This document shows, one piece after another, positions 53,392-63,825 of a DNA stretch of 64,000 bases (positions within the stretch are counted from its first letter, which is position 1; each line of letters opens with the position of its first letter). Both the position numbers and the translations under genes were made by a program. The stretch is taken from assembly GCF_021018895.1 (NCBI RefSeq), contig NC_079380.1, forward strand, positions 8,171,736 through 8,235,735, given 5' to 3'. Under the pieces are notes generated by a model. The model saw only the letters and a program-made list of their open reading frames with translations. It was not told where the DNA came from and made no database searches. The stretch is from Seriola aureovittata (taxonomy: Eukaryota; Chordata; Actinopteri; Carangiformes; Carangidae).

Positions 53392-53789
53392 GTGCAGGTT
53401 GGATGTCTTCTTGTGAAAAAAAATCATGTTTCTCTCAGGCCTCAGGGCCACATGTCAGATACTCAGACATGTTTGGACAGGTTGATTTCTGCTGCTCTGA
53501 GTTCAGCATTTATCATCTCTGAGCTGCAGAGTAGCAGCATATTGAAGCACGTATTTTGTTGTCTGTTTATGTTCATGGTTTAGGTTTTCTGTGCAATTTT
53601 TTTTTTTTTTTGCTGTTGAAAATGTCAAGTATTATCAGCAATGTACTTGCACATTTAAGGTATCAAAAGTCCTCATTATGCAGCAAACTTCCCAGGGGCA
53701 AAAGTTTGTTGATGGGGCCCAATTGACCCCACTGTACATGGCAACTTCATTATTTCCACAGACACCCAGAAACCAACCAGTGCTTGGAG

Positions 53790-54137
53790 ATTTAATAATT
53801 AATTAAACAATTGACAGAAAAAATAATTGGCAACAACTTTGATAACTGATTAATTGTTTAAATCCACTTTTCAAGCAAAACTGCCAATAATTCACTGGTA
53901 ACAGCTTCTCAAATATGAATATTTACTGTTTTTTTGTTTTTTTCTGCGAGAGTAAACTCAGCATTTTGTGTTCTTGACTGTTGGTGGCTGAATATGTAAC
54001 TTGGGCTCAGGGAATGACGATGAGCCTTTTTCATCATTTTCTGACATTTTATAACCTGAACAATATATTGAATATTAAAGAAAAAAAACTGTCAAACCTA
54101 TTGATAATTAAAGTATCTGATGGTGGCAGCCTTATAG
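53790..54137 (-). repeat. 'gggctgcaacta' family copy, minus, inside an older element
   Basis: AATTGGCAACAACTTTGATA, ACAGCTTCTCAAATATGAAT and TTCTGACATTTTATAACCTG. It ends GGTGGCAGCCTTA. It interrupts a second 'agtaaaagtac' copy. Confidence 0.55.
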
Positions 54138-54441
54138 TTCTCCTGTGACGGAATAATACAACATGCTTGAGGTTTTCTTTCTGTGATTTACTCGACAGAC
54201 AAAAAATGTTTTATCATTTTAATAAAACACAAAGTTACAACAGTGTGATGTTTATGATTATGTATTACTGATGTGCTACTTCTGATATACATAAGTAAGC
54301 AGAAAGTAAGTAATGTTTCAGTTGGTTGATATGGAGCAAATACTAATGACATATTATACTGTTTGGTAGTTTAATTAGTGGTAATGCATCATATTTATAA
54401 AAGGTATCATAATTTGTGTGTAAACTCTTAAGGCCCTGCAC

Positions 54442-54479
54442 AGCACTTTCACTAATTATGTCTAATTAGTGCTGTGCTC
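54442..54479. repeat. short perfect-loop inverted repeat
   Basis: AGCACTTTCACTAATTA and TAATTAGTGCTGTGCT are imperfect reverse complements around a 4-base loop (TGTC). Confidence 0.55.
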
Positions 54480-54844
54480 ACCCTCATGTTGATTTTGTTG
54501 TACTTGCTGGCTTACAGTGTTCTGACATCACTCCGCCCATCTAGACTACAGGTCTGTTCAGACAGGGTAGCTGAAAACACTTGTTTGGGTGCGCAGAGCC
54601 TTAAATTTGCAAAGTAACTATATCTGTCAAATAAATGTAGTGGAGTTAGTGGAGTAAAAATTACAGTATTTCTTTTTTAAATATAGTTCAATACAAGTAT
54701 GACTATTGTGCTACAGTGCTTGAGGGTCACGTTTTTTCTTTTTGCTGAAGAATAAGTAGCCTGACATTTTTGGAAGAGCAGCAGAGGGTCTTTTAAAGTT
54801 ATAACAATTGTCGATCCATTTACATACAAACTAGTAGGCCTACA

Positions 54845-55612
54845 CCATTTTTAACCATAGACTATTGAATGTTGCCTCCGTGACGTCACCCATAGGTTTC
54901 CGATGAGCTGTTTCCGGGCTGCTCCGGCTAAACCAACAATGAGCAAAAAGTTATGGCGTATGTGGAACTGAGACCTCGGTGCATGCCGGTTGTAAGCATA
55001 TGTTCCCGTTAGCATCGTTAGCACAGCTACGCGTCTTGCCCGAAGGCTAAGTCATCTTCTGGCTAATTAGCTAGTTAACCACCAAGCTAACAAGCCAGGT
55101 ATGGTGAGCGCAGACACAGATACCTGCTAATTAGTGCCAACATATAAATAAAATAATACTAGAAGTTCACCCACCTCAAAAAGCAGGAGCATAGCCTTCC
55201 CCCTGTTCAGTCAACCACACAGCAAGTCATATTTGCATGAAAAATCCTCCAAAAGACATCAACAGCACGAACACGGCCGAGAGGTCTCGTGCGGGAACTC
55301 CTTTTGCTGTCAGCTGGAGGATTGTGACGGCATCCACCTGTCACGCAAGCGGCCACGCCCTCAATTAAACATAACTTTAAGCTTGGATCAAATTTAAATG
55401 AGCAAGTTATGTAAAAATTCATCCAGCATACAGTTGTCATGAAGGAGGAAATTAGCTTTAGAGACCAAAATAGTTTTTTGTACCAGGCTGTAAACATGTT
55501 TACACCTGCTGTAAAGGTGAGTATTTTGACATGAGAGTCTATGGGGATCGACTCGCTTTTAGTGCATGCCTCAAGTGGCCATTCGAGGAACTGCAGTTTT
55601 TTGTTGACTTGA
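54845..55612 (+). mobile_element. dispersed fish repeat ('accatagac...ggaactgcag')
   Basis: The head TTAACCATAGACTATTGAAT and GTGACGTCACCCATAGG, the middle CTCAATTAAACATAACTTTA and the tail GAGAGTCTATGGGGATCGAC followed by TCAAGTGGCCATTCGAGGAA agree with a repeat I know to be very common in percomorph genomes. ORFs in it (for example minus 55207-55653) are not genes. Confidence 0.6.
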
Positions 55613-55754
55613 TGATGATTTGTGTCCACCTGATGATTATATCCAATATTCACCCTGCTTTAGAGCTGTTTTTAGTTTCTACCAACTCCTGACGAAAATA
55701 TCTGGCTCTTTTGCAGCTAAAACAATAGGCCTACATTTTACACTTATGCATTTG

Positions 55755-55895
55755 TTTTTATCTAAAATCTTAATCTGAAAAAGGAGCTAGTATAACTAAA
55801 ACTGTATAGAAATATCGATATACTCATGTAAAATACCTCAAAATTGTATTTAAGTACAGTATTTGAATGAATTTTTCCACTGACAACTACATTAT
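55755..55895 (+). mobile_element. 'agtaaaagtac' element tail
   Basis: AAAATCTTAATCTGAAAAAG and ACCTCAAAATTGTATTTAAG, then TACAGTATTTGAATG. This is the 3' part of the family. Confidence 0.55.
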
Positions 55896-57289
55896 GCAGT
55901 GTTCATCCTACAGGAAAATACTGTAAATTCTCACTGAAGCAGTCTCTTTCACAGATCCAACACTTTTCCCTGAAGAGAGACCTTGAGCTCTGACTAAAGA
56001 CCTCTCTGATTCTCCCTCTCTGCCAGGATTTGGGACACCCTTCGCTTTCATTAAACAATTATCCCTGACAGGCGAGGAGGGTGCGCAAATCAGGTCCCAG
56101 GCCTGCACCCGCAATGGTCCCACGTGGACTCTTTATGCCAATCTGACATTAACTCAGCAAGCTGCAAATCCAGCCCTAATCAGGGCCTTGTTAGAACACC
56201 CCTCGAGCATTGGCTCAGGGAGAGCGCTTCTTGTAATTTGTGCTCTGGAGAAGAAAAAACAGAGGCTCTCTTAAAGATGGTCGCACTTTGAACGTTTGTT
56301 TCTATCCTCAGTAATTGAACCTGATTAGTTGGAATCTCTGGGTGAAGATGCACCCACGGGCCCTGTGGTCTCCAGGGTTAAAAACATTTCCTCCCTCCAG
56401 GAACGCAGATTAGATTGCTCAGTGAGTAGTTGGAAGGGGTTAGATCTGATGGTTTTTTTTAAATACACAGGAGAGATGTTTTTGGTTTTTACGATGGCAG
56501 CTAACAGGATTTTGTGCTCCTTATTAACTTTGAGTTGGACCATTTCCATAAAAACATTTGTCACTGTCAGGTTTTTACAATAGCTAACACACATTTGTCG
56601 ATACTGAGTTAAGTTTTTCAAAATTCCTCACACAGTCAGCACAGCAGCAGTCAATGTGGACTAAACAGAGCTTTCACACAAAATGCATTCATTGACCATG
56701 CCTTTCAAAATTCATGAATCTCTCAACCACTGACAAACATGGTGTTTCTGTTGTCTCTGTTGTCTCTGTCGTGATGTCTCCACTGGACGCAGTGAATGCT
56801 GGAGGTTTGTACAGGTCTGCAGAGGATTGTCAGGATGGATCAGGCTGCAAAAAAGATTATTTCCCAGGTGAACTGAAGAGAAGACATAAGGTGTGAGGTG
56901 GGTGAGAACTTCTGGCCAAATGCAGAAGACAGGGTTGAAGTGTGCATAGTGAACATGAATAGTTTTGAATTACGTCACTGGAATGACTTTAGTTTCATTT
57001 TTTACATTTGAAATTACCCTTTGAAAAAAACTAAAAGCAACTGAAGCATATTGCAGAATTCATTTTTGTGACATTTACTGTAAGGTAGTACAATCCATGC
57101 AATAAAGAAGTACCCTTGTTTTTGCTGTAATGGAACCTTTGTTTATGTCAAATAAATACAATAGTAGTGATTCCAACTGTGATGGTACCTGCCAGTGTTG
57201 TTCTAGGTAAGTGAGCTGAGACGAGTATGAAGTGTTTTGGTTGCATTAATGTAATATGGACGTGAGATTAACTGAGAAGTGTTGGTAAA

Positions 57290-57497
57290 GAGAACAGTCT
57301 GAACAGTTCTGAAAAAGAGGACAATTGTAAAAACTGTAATCTGAATCTACAGCACAAAGTACCTGAAGCTGTAGAACAATTTAGTAAACAGTAAAAAGGA
57401 CAATAATTGCCAAAATGCAGTGGAGTAAAAGTATATCGTAGCAGAAAATACTCAAGTTGTACTTGAGTTAATGTACTTAGTTACCCTCCAGCACTGC
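57290..57497 (+). mobile_element. 'agtaaaagtac' element tail
   Basis: TGCAGTGGAGTAAAAGTATA, then ACTCAAGTTGTACTTGAGTT and AATGTACTTAGTTACCC. Same family tail as at 52455-52668. Confidence 0.55.
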
Positions 57498-57663
57498 TGC
57501 CATGTTGCTGCGTGTTCTGCCGATGTTTTGCTGCTGTCTTGTGTGTGTGAGGACACTGCCATGTCAGCAACGTTTCCACCCTGATCCCCGGGTGTCTGCG
57601 CTGAGCCGAGTGCAGCTGAGTGAGCGCTTTGACGTGAATGTCCCTGTAGCCTACTGCCAACCC

Positions 57664-57666
<3 letters not shown>

Positions 57667-57708
<42 letters not shown>
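57667..57708 (+). repeat. (CA)n microsatellite
   Basis: About 20 CA units. Confidence 0.95.
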
Positions 57709-57712
<4 letters not shown>

Positions 57713-58904
57713 TATATACCCACCTTGCCAATAGTGGACTGTGAGATGGGAACACTTGTTCTATTTATTTTGAAAAAACAAACAAGAAATATATTTTTTA
57801 TTTAAGGTCTTTTAATAAGTACAAAACTGTTTTTGTGATTTAGGCACTGTGCCTCCACAGGGCCGCTGCCTGTGCGGCGTACTCTCACACAGGGATTTCT
57901 GCGGTCAGATTGAGGTTCGACATTCTCAACATCCCCAAAAATCTTTATTTTAACAAGCCATTTTATGTCATTGTGAGTCCTTTTTTCAATTTTTGAGTCC
58001 CTCCTGTTTTCTTATTTCTTATTTCTCGTTTTATTTTACCCACAGCATCAGCAGCACATATCACAATGTTTTTACAATCACTTTTTTCTTGATGTAACAG
58101 CGCAATGATCTGCCTCACAATGTCTTGTTTTCAGATACTAGTACTCACTGCTAGGTGTGGTGCGATATACTGCTGTTGATGATAACCGTGATATTAACTA
58201 AATAAACTGATATTGTGTTAATAATGCACATGATAATATTGTGATGGCAAATGTTAAGACTTGTGGATCTCTTGTTTATCAGTTCATCTGGCTGCCTTTT
58301 CACTATCCATTAAATGCAATTGTTCTTTTTGTTCACTTACAGCTGTGGTTACAGACTCGCTCCACATCCTTACTTTCGTATTTGAGCGTATTTGATTCGT
58401 CAAAAAAAGACAAAACACACAGTAAACAAGTTAAAAATGCATTTGACTGATGAGCTTTTTTTTTTTTTTTTTAAGTTTTCTACAGATATCACAATAATAT
58501 TGTTATCATAAATTCTTTTGTGTAATCATATACTGGAAATCTGATATTGTAACTTCTAAACAAAAATCTTGTCAAGAATGAAAACAGACTGACAATGTAA
58601 CTATTGGCTCAACAGCATGTTGTGTTGAGATGTTTCTGCGGCTGTTTCTGTGGTCATGGAAGAAAATCAAGCAGCAGGGACACAAGAATAATTCATTAAT
58701 ATTTGAAATGTTACAAAAAGTTAAGATCAGAGAAGTATTTTGACTTTTTCTAGAGGGAGCTTTGGAGCAAGACTATATGCTGCTAACCAGTAGAAATAAC
58801 AGTATACGGCCACTGAATTTTTCTTTCCTTTCTGGTGAATTATACTGTGTTTACTTCTTGTTTTAATTCAAGGATAAACTTAAATGATTGTAAGATACAA
58901 AAAG

Positions 58905-59345
58905 TTTGTGTAAGATTATGAGACAACAGGCCCTGGTGCACTGGTGTAAAAGACCCCTCAACCCTCCTACACAAGAGCAAGTCTGCAGCCTGAGAGAGAC
59001 CACAAACCACAACCTCATTGTTTCGTGCTTCTTTGTAAGTATTTGTTGTCTCTTTGTGGTTGTTTTACGTCTCTTGGTGGCCGTTTTGTGTCTCTGTGTA
59101 GTCATGTTGAGTCTCTTTGTAGTCGTGCTGTGTTTGAGGTCATTATGTGTCTCTTGTTTTTTTTTTTTGTCTCAAATCATGTTATGTCTGTTCATGGTTA
59201 TTGTGCACCTACTTGTAGTTTGATGTCTCTCTGTAGTTGTTTTGTGTTCGTAGTTGTTGTGCATCATGAATCATTGCGGCTTCATTGCGTCTCTTGCAAT
59301 GACATATTTTAGGTGAAGCAGATGCCCCCTGACCTCTTGGGGCTC
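58905..59345 (+). mobile_element. dispersed repeat with 'ttgtgtctctttg' units
   Basis: It opens GATTATGAGACAACAGGCCC and carries about ten diverged units like GTTTTGTGTCTCTGTGTAGT. It closes with GGCTCCTTGGCCTGTTCTTT. ORFs through the units (58906-59223 and 59025-59312) are repeat artefacts. Confidence 0.6.
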
Positions 59346-59589
59346 CTTGGCCTGTTCTTTAATCCATCTAGTTTTACAGACTCAGCAATGTCATTAACAC
59401 AGCAATATCTATCTTGAGTTAGCTAAGATTAGCTAACATTAGCTACTGGTCAAACCAGACTAAGTAAACCTGTAGCAGTAAAACCCCCAAAAGATGAAAA
59501 AAAAACCCCCAAACAAACAAAAAGCATCCTTATAGATTTAACTATATCAACAGATCATGAAGCTGTTTAAATGATCTCGCCCTTGAATG

Positions 59590-59822
59590 CCTGCAGCATT
59601 AATAGGCTATGCATGTTAATGCATCAATACTAATATTATTTAAGATAATTTGTATATAATAATATAACAGGGGATCATTTTGACCAGCCAACATATTTTA
59701 TACTTGACATTTTGCTGATTGTATTTTATACTTTTACTCAAGTAAAACCTTGAATGTATTAGTCAGAGTATTTCTATCAAGGGGTAATTGTATTTTTGAC
59801 TACTTCTTCCTCCACTGTTCTT
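59590..59822 (-). mobile_element. 'agtaaaagtac' element head, minus
   Basis: GCTGATTGTATTTTATACTT, TTTTACTCAAGTAAAACCTT and the end GACTACTTCTTCCTCCACTG, the reverse of the family head. Confidence 0.5.
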
Positions 59823-60070
59823 TATGAATTCAACTTTTCATGAGTTAGAGAAAGAATGAGTTATTTCTTCTTTTGCAATTTCTCTTCCGCAGTGTTGCTT
59901 TAAGGAATTGTTTTTTTTTGTTGTTTGTTCCAGGCTGCCAGTGAAAGTCACATGGTTATCAGCTGATTTCTGAGTTGAGCCAGCATGTGTTTCATTCCCA
60001 GTGTGTGAGGTTTGCCAGTGTAGTGCCAGTGTGCTGTGGTGCTGTGTTGTTATTACAGGTATCTACTGAT

Positions 60071-60078
60071 TCCTTCCT

Positions 60079-60126
<48 letters not shown>

Positions 60127-60130
60127 TCCT

Positions 60131-60174
<44 letters not shown>

Positions 60175-60175
60175 T
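60071..60175 (+). repeat. (TTTC)n microsatellite
   Basis: About 26 TTTC units with a few TTCC interruptions, pyrimidine-only. Confidence 0.95.
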
Positions 60176-60659
60176 TAGTCTCTGATAGTCAGTTAGAACT
60201 GAGTCAAGACAATAGATACCACACAAATATGCAAAGCATGCAAATCCACACTGTTGTGTCCTGTACCGAAACACTTTGTTGTGTCAGAGTCTGTCCTATT
60301 ACCTCATTTTGAACCAAACCTATCTGACAGAAGGTGAACTCTGGTGGGAACAGAATAGATTTCGAGAGAAGAACTTCAACCAGCAGTCTGCAGTGCTCTT
60401 TTGTCTGAGAACCCTAAATTGATGTACATGCTACACACTTATTTATTCTTTAAAATCACAAATATCCCCCTGATTTCCTCCTCTACAATGACAAGGTACA
60501 GGTAAATATCTCTCAGTGAATTCATTTAATAGTATTACTGTGTACAGTAAACACATTTGCTCAAGTCTTATATGTTATTTTCATTTTGTAGTTTTTTTTT
60601 TAAATATCTATTTTCTGTGCACTTGCACTTGCACTGTTCTTGTGACTGTGACTGTATGT

Positions 60660-61070
60660 TCAGGACGAACAAAGAGGGACGTCAGTACGTGAGGGCAGCA
60701 CCAGGAAGTAGGCGTTGATGGACCGGATAGGAAAAGCTGTGCAGCTCATGGTGCCACCTCCTGAACTTTGGCTTTCCGCCACCAAATTCCGGTTCAGCCT
60801 GTTAAAAAAACGGTACTCGGTGACTGATTTGGGCGTCGCTCGACATGCTGATGTGGTGAAGGGAAAACGAAACCGAACAACACCCGTCGAAGTTGTTTAC
60901 GAAGTAGCGATGTTGTTGTTGTTTCAGCATATTCAGTCCAAAAGCGAGTTGGTGATGGTCAGCACAGTAAATAATAGATTTCCAATTTTGCTCTGTTTTT
61001 ATTTTATGAAATACACAATACGCGAGGAGATCCCAGTGAGGAACTGAAGACTTCACACCGAGAGGAGGAA
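60660..61070 (+). promoter_or_regulatory. promoter and 5' leader of the apolipoprotein L-like gene
   Basis: This is the sequence upstream of the MSVA start codon. It is less repetitive and higher in GC than the AT-rich stretch before it. It contains an exact ISRE-type element at 60863-60874. No convincing TATA box was found, and the transcription start is unknown. Confidence 0.5.
60863..60874 (+). promoter_or_regulatory. ISRE (interferon-stimulated response element) match
   Basis: The bases GAAAACGAAACC fit the ISRE consensus GAAANNGAAA(C/G)(T/C), the binding site of ISGF3 and IRF proteins. It is in the same orientation as the apolipoprotein L-like gene, about 200 bp upstream of its start codon. 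Mammalian APOL genes are interferon-inducible, so the site makes functional sense, but binding is not shown. Confidence 0.65.
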
Positions 61071-61084
61071 ATGTCTGTTGCAAG
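61071..61084 (+). CDS. apolipoprotein L-like, coding exon 1 (MSVA-R)
   Basis: This is a very short first coding exon: ATG TCT GTT GCA AG followed by a GTAAAG donor at 61085. The AG joins the A at 63151 to make Arg5, and the frame then runs straight into the long open exon 2 (MSVARKELQEALCRY). The ATG is preceded by AGGAGGAA, with G at -3 in a purine-rich context. An upstream ORF at 60715-61047 ends in a stop before it and is not part of the protein. The call rests on perfect phase matching and the plausibility of the resulting N-terminus; there is no RNA evidence. Confidence 0.72.
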
Positions 61085-61282
61085 GTAAAGTTGCTTCTGT
61101 ACAGAAGAGGGTGAAATAAGGTCGAAGAAGAGTGTGTACCGAATAGTGGGCAGACATTTTACCACAATACACAAGAAAGATGTTTTAAGCTAAACAATAA
61201 GTTGTTATGAATAAATCTGAGATTTGAGTGTCACAGATCACACTCTCATTCCTCAAGAGCTTGTTTTTTTGTTTTTGTTTTT

Positions 61283-61945
61283 TGTTTTACTTGTGCCACT
61301 TTATACATCTACTTCACTTCATTTCAGAGGGAGTAACATTTTTTACTCCTCTACATTTATGTGGCAGCTGAAGAGACAAGTTACTTTCCAAATACAAATT
61401 TTACATTTAAAAGAAACAACCAAAATAAATGATATTCTGTTGAATTTTAATACAAAATCTCTTCAAACTGTGTTAGGTCGTCTGTCATGTTTCAGATTGT
61501 GAGTTGTTAACAGTTCCATTAAAGTGATTTTTCTCCTTTAAACTTCTCTGATAGTGTCATGTAAATTAAACTTAGAGAAAAGTCAGAGATATGAATATAA
61601 ATACGTGATCCGACCTTTGTTTTTTGGCATGACCCCTCAAATTTATTTTGTGACCCATTGGAGGCTCCTGACCCCTAGTTTGGGAAGCACTGGACCACAT
61701 TGCTTATTACAGTAGTTAAAACTAGCTCCACCTGGACCAGCTACAACAGTTAAATGTTACTTATGCTTTGATGCATTAACATAAAATGCGATCAGATAAT
61801 CATTTATTGTCACGTGGGCCAATACTTTTACTTTTGAAGCCTACGTGAAGTACATTTCGCTGATAATAATTTGCACTTACGTTGGATTTTGAATTACGTG
61901 TAATTGAGTATTTCTAACTTCAAATACTCTGTAGGATATTACACA
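61283..61945 (-). mobile_element. 'agtaaaagtac' element, minus, interrupted
   Basis: 61283-61410 (TTTTTTACTCCTCTACATTT, CAGCTGAAGAGACAAGTTAC) and 61700-61945 (GTAGTTAAAACTAGCTCCAC, AAGTACATTTCGCTGATAAT) are consecutive parts of one minus copy. The gap holds about 290 bases including the hAT-like end at 61600-61695. Confidence 0.5.
61600..61695 (-). mobile_element. hAT-like element end, minus orientation
   Basis: Reverse complement begins CAGTGCTTCCCAAACTAGGG and contains GGGTCACAAAATAAATTTGA, parallel to the copy at 51832. It interrupts a minus-oriented 'agtaaaagtac' element in the APOL-like intron 1. Confidence 0.58.
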
Positions 61946-62026
61946 ATGATGGCAAAAATGAAACTTACTGAAACCTTGAACTTGCTGCTTTAATCAGTGC
62001 ATGACTGTGAAACTATGTGTGGTCTG

Positions 62027-62040
62027 GCGACATCTGCTGG
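62027..62040 (-). promoter_or_regulatory. CTCF-like core
   Basis: Reverse complement CCAGCAGATGTCGC differs from the CCASYAGRKGGCRS core at one position. It lies in the APOL-like intron 1. Confidence 0.3.
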
Positions 62041-63000
62041 TCATACTGTGCAAATGTGATGAAAAGCAAAAAAAAACTGTTTCACTCTGTGCAGACCTTT
62101 GTCACAGCAGACATTTTGTCTCACAGTAATTAAGTCACAGTTGTTATATAATAACCTTAATGATGGCGCCATGATATTCAAGTGTCCCAGTAAGGCTCTA
62201 CAGTGTGACACGCTGACATGTTTTTAAATATCTTCTGAGGAAAAGGCGTATGATGTAGAACAGTAGCTCCCGTTCATTATGAGCATTAAAAACAAAGCAG
62301 GTGTCTTTTTTTCTTAATTTTATCTGGAAGTTTTAACTGAGGCCTGAGGAGGTTAAATTGACCATTATTTTAAGTAAAAAAATACAGCATAAGAGATATA
62401 TTTAGTTTTGCTTTGTGTATGTATTTCTTGTAAATCTTATTTGTCATACAACTCTTGAGATTCATCATGTGGGGTTTTAATTATTTTAACATCGTATAAT
62501 TTGTGTATAAATGAAGCATGTGCAATTATAAGTAATTTAGCTGCAATACACAATTTATGAGGACACACACAAAACAGACCTGGTTTTGGGAATTTAAAGT
62601 GACTAATGGATAAAATGAACCCAATCCTTTGTTGGAACAAATTCTCTTTATATACACTCCTATTATTGACGGCAATATTGCTATTGTTCCAGATAATGTT
62701 CTGAAGTGGTTAAAGATTGTGAACGTAACACAGATTCCAGGATAATAAAGTCTGCTGATAGAACTTTGAAAGTTTTTTTGGAAATTTAGAAAAACTGTAG
62801 TTACATCTGATCAGAGGCTTTAGGACACCAAATCTGATGAGTATATGGAGAGCGTTTAATAGAAAAAATATCATGATCTTAAAAGTGCAAGTCCAAAAAT
62901 GTCCAGAGCTGTTTGTCCAGGCAGTGGGAAGTCAGTAGTGAAGCTACACTTTTTGTTTTTTGTCTCTTTGTTTCTCTTTGTTGTCATTTTGTTGATGTGT

Positions 63001-63118
63001 AGTCATTTTGTGTCTTATTGTAGTCGTTTGTTCCTCCTAGTGGTTGTTCTGTCCCCCTGTAAAGCACAAAACAACTACAAAAAGAAGCAAAATAACCACG
63101 AAGAGACACAAAACGACT
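63001..63118 (+). repeat. fold-back (inverted) repeat next to a splice acceptor
   Basis: Left arm about 63001-63051 (AGTCATTTTGTGTCTTATTG and on) and right arm about 63067-63118 (ending GAGACACAAAACGACT) are imperfect reverse complements with a loop of roughly 15 bases. Both arms are built from the 'TTTGTGTCTCTTTGTAGTCG' unit also seen at 58905-59345 and 4195-4470. The right arm ends about 32 bases before the acceptor of APOL-like exon 2. Confidence 0.65.
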
Positions 63119-63150
63119 GTAAACCTGAACCTTGATGTTTTGTCTTATAG

Positions 63151-63744
63151 AAAGGAACTACAGGAGGCTTTGTGCCGCTACATCACAGATACCCTCATCT
63201 ACATCGACTCAGTGAGAGGATTCTGTGAGAAGATCTCTAAATGGATGCTCAAGAGGGAGACAGAATTAAACATGATGATGGACATCAAAAACAGGGCTGA
63301 CAACATCGACTTAAATGTCAACCATGTTACCCAGTCACAGGACAAAGGTAAAGCCTTTTTGGAATATATGAAGAGCAAAGTGACCCAGGTGACTGCAGAC
63401 AGCAGGCGTGCAGAGCTGGAGGAGGAGCTGGCTGCTGTGTTGAAGGACACTCTGGGAGGCCTGGAGAAGCTCGACTGCTTCCTGGATGCAGTGGAGAAGC
63501 TGGCGGTCACCTCACTTCATGTGTTCATGGAGAACCGGGTGTTACATCTGCCCGAGGGGATCGCCCTGGAACATGTTCAGGTTGTCATCGCTGCTGCGCG
63601 ACTAATCTGCCCCCTCCTCCTCGAGTTTAAAAGAGATGCGCAAGTCTTCTTTGTTCCCAGACTTCAGAATGTGGAAGTGGTGTCGTATCAGTTGGACAGA
63701 TACATACAGACCATCCAGAAAATCTGCACGAAGTTAGAGAAAAG
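63151..63744 (+). CDS. apolipoprotein L-like, coding exon 2
   Basis: This 594 bp exon encodes about 198 residues, with an acceptor TCTTATAG at 63150 and a GTAAAC donor at 63745. Both ends leave two bases of a codon, so it is frame-preserving. The protein is helical and charged, with no signal peptide and no clear membrane segment here. Recognisable stretches are RKELQEALCRYITDTL, an acidic/basic heptad-like part (ELEEELAAVLKDTLGGLEKL), DAVEKLAVTSLHVFMENRVL and LICPLLLEFKRDAQVFF. I recognise this as the N-terminal region of fish proteins annotated apolipoprotein L-like. In that family a glycine-rich hydrophobic membrane-inserting domain follows, which would lie beyond the window. The APOL assignment is from memory of the family, helped by the location near cacng2. 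That it is a real exon is much surer than its name. Confidence 0.85.
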
Positions 63745-63825
63745 GTAAACAGAAATTTCCTGAACAAATTAATTTTTGCATTAGAAACATCTACTGTAGA
63801 CAGTAAGTGTAACTGTCTGTCACAG

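Larger units (their letters stand above)
53628..54690 (+). mobile_element. second interrupted 'agtaaaagtac' element
   Basis: Ordered pieces: 53628-53690 (GTATCAAAAGTCCTCATTAT), about 54190-54432 (CTGTTTGGTAGTTTAATTAG, TAATGCATCATATTTATAAA) and 54600-54690 (AAATAAATGTAGTGGAGTTA). Between them lie the minus copy at 53790-54137 and a 170 bp insert at 54433-54599 that contains a stem-loop. Confidence 0.5.
55896..60659. other. intergenic sequence before the APOL-like gene
   Basis: Apart from the repeats listed (57290-57497, 57667-57708, 58905-59345, 59590-59822, 60071-60175) I see no gene. 58140-58560 (GGTGTGGTGCGATATACTGC, TATTGTGTTAATAATGCACA) looks like another decayed dispersed repeat. Confidence 0.5.
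61085..63150 (+). other. intron 1 of the apolipoprotein L-like gene
   Basis: The intron is about 2.07 kb, with GTAAAG at the donor and TAG at the acceptor. It contains two pieces of a dispersed 'agtaaaagtac'-type element in minus orientation (about 61283-61410 and 61700-61945), an hAT-like end between them, and a fold-back repeat just before the acceptor. The rest (62050-62890) is AT-rich with nothing recognised. Confidence 0.75.

Noticed and set aside
53025..53522. 165-codon plus ORF and the 96-codon minus ORF across the GA minisatellite
   Set aside because: Both are by-products of the AG/ACAG repeat (alternating Arg/Glu or Leu/Ser) with no flanking coding signal.
55207..55653. 148-codon minus ORF
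   Set aside because: It lies entirely inside a dispersed fish repeat (54845-55612).
58906..59312. two overlapping plus ORFs rich in Phe, Val, Leu and Cys
   Set aside because: They read through tandem 'ttgtgtctctttg' units of a dispersed repeat. The membrane-protein look is an artefact.
60715..61047. 110-codon plus ORF just before the APOL-like start
   Set aside because: It is out of frame with the gene, ends before the chosen ATG and overlaps the ISRE. More likely promoter or leader than coding.
63044..63150. extension of the long APOL-like ORF upstream of 63151
   Set aside because: This part translates the fold-back repeat. A good TAG acceptor at 63150 and perfect phase with MSVA|R place the exon start at 63151.
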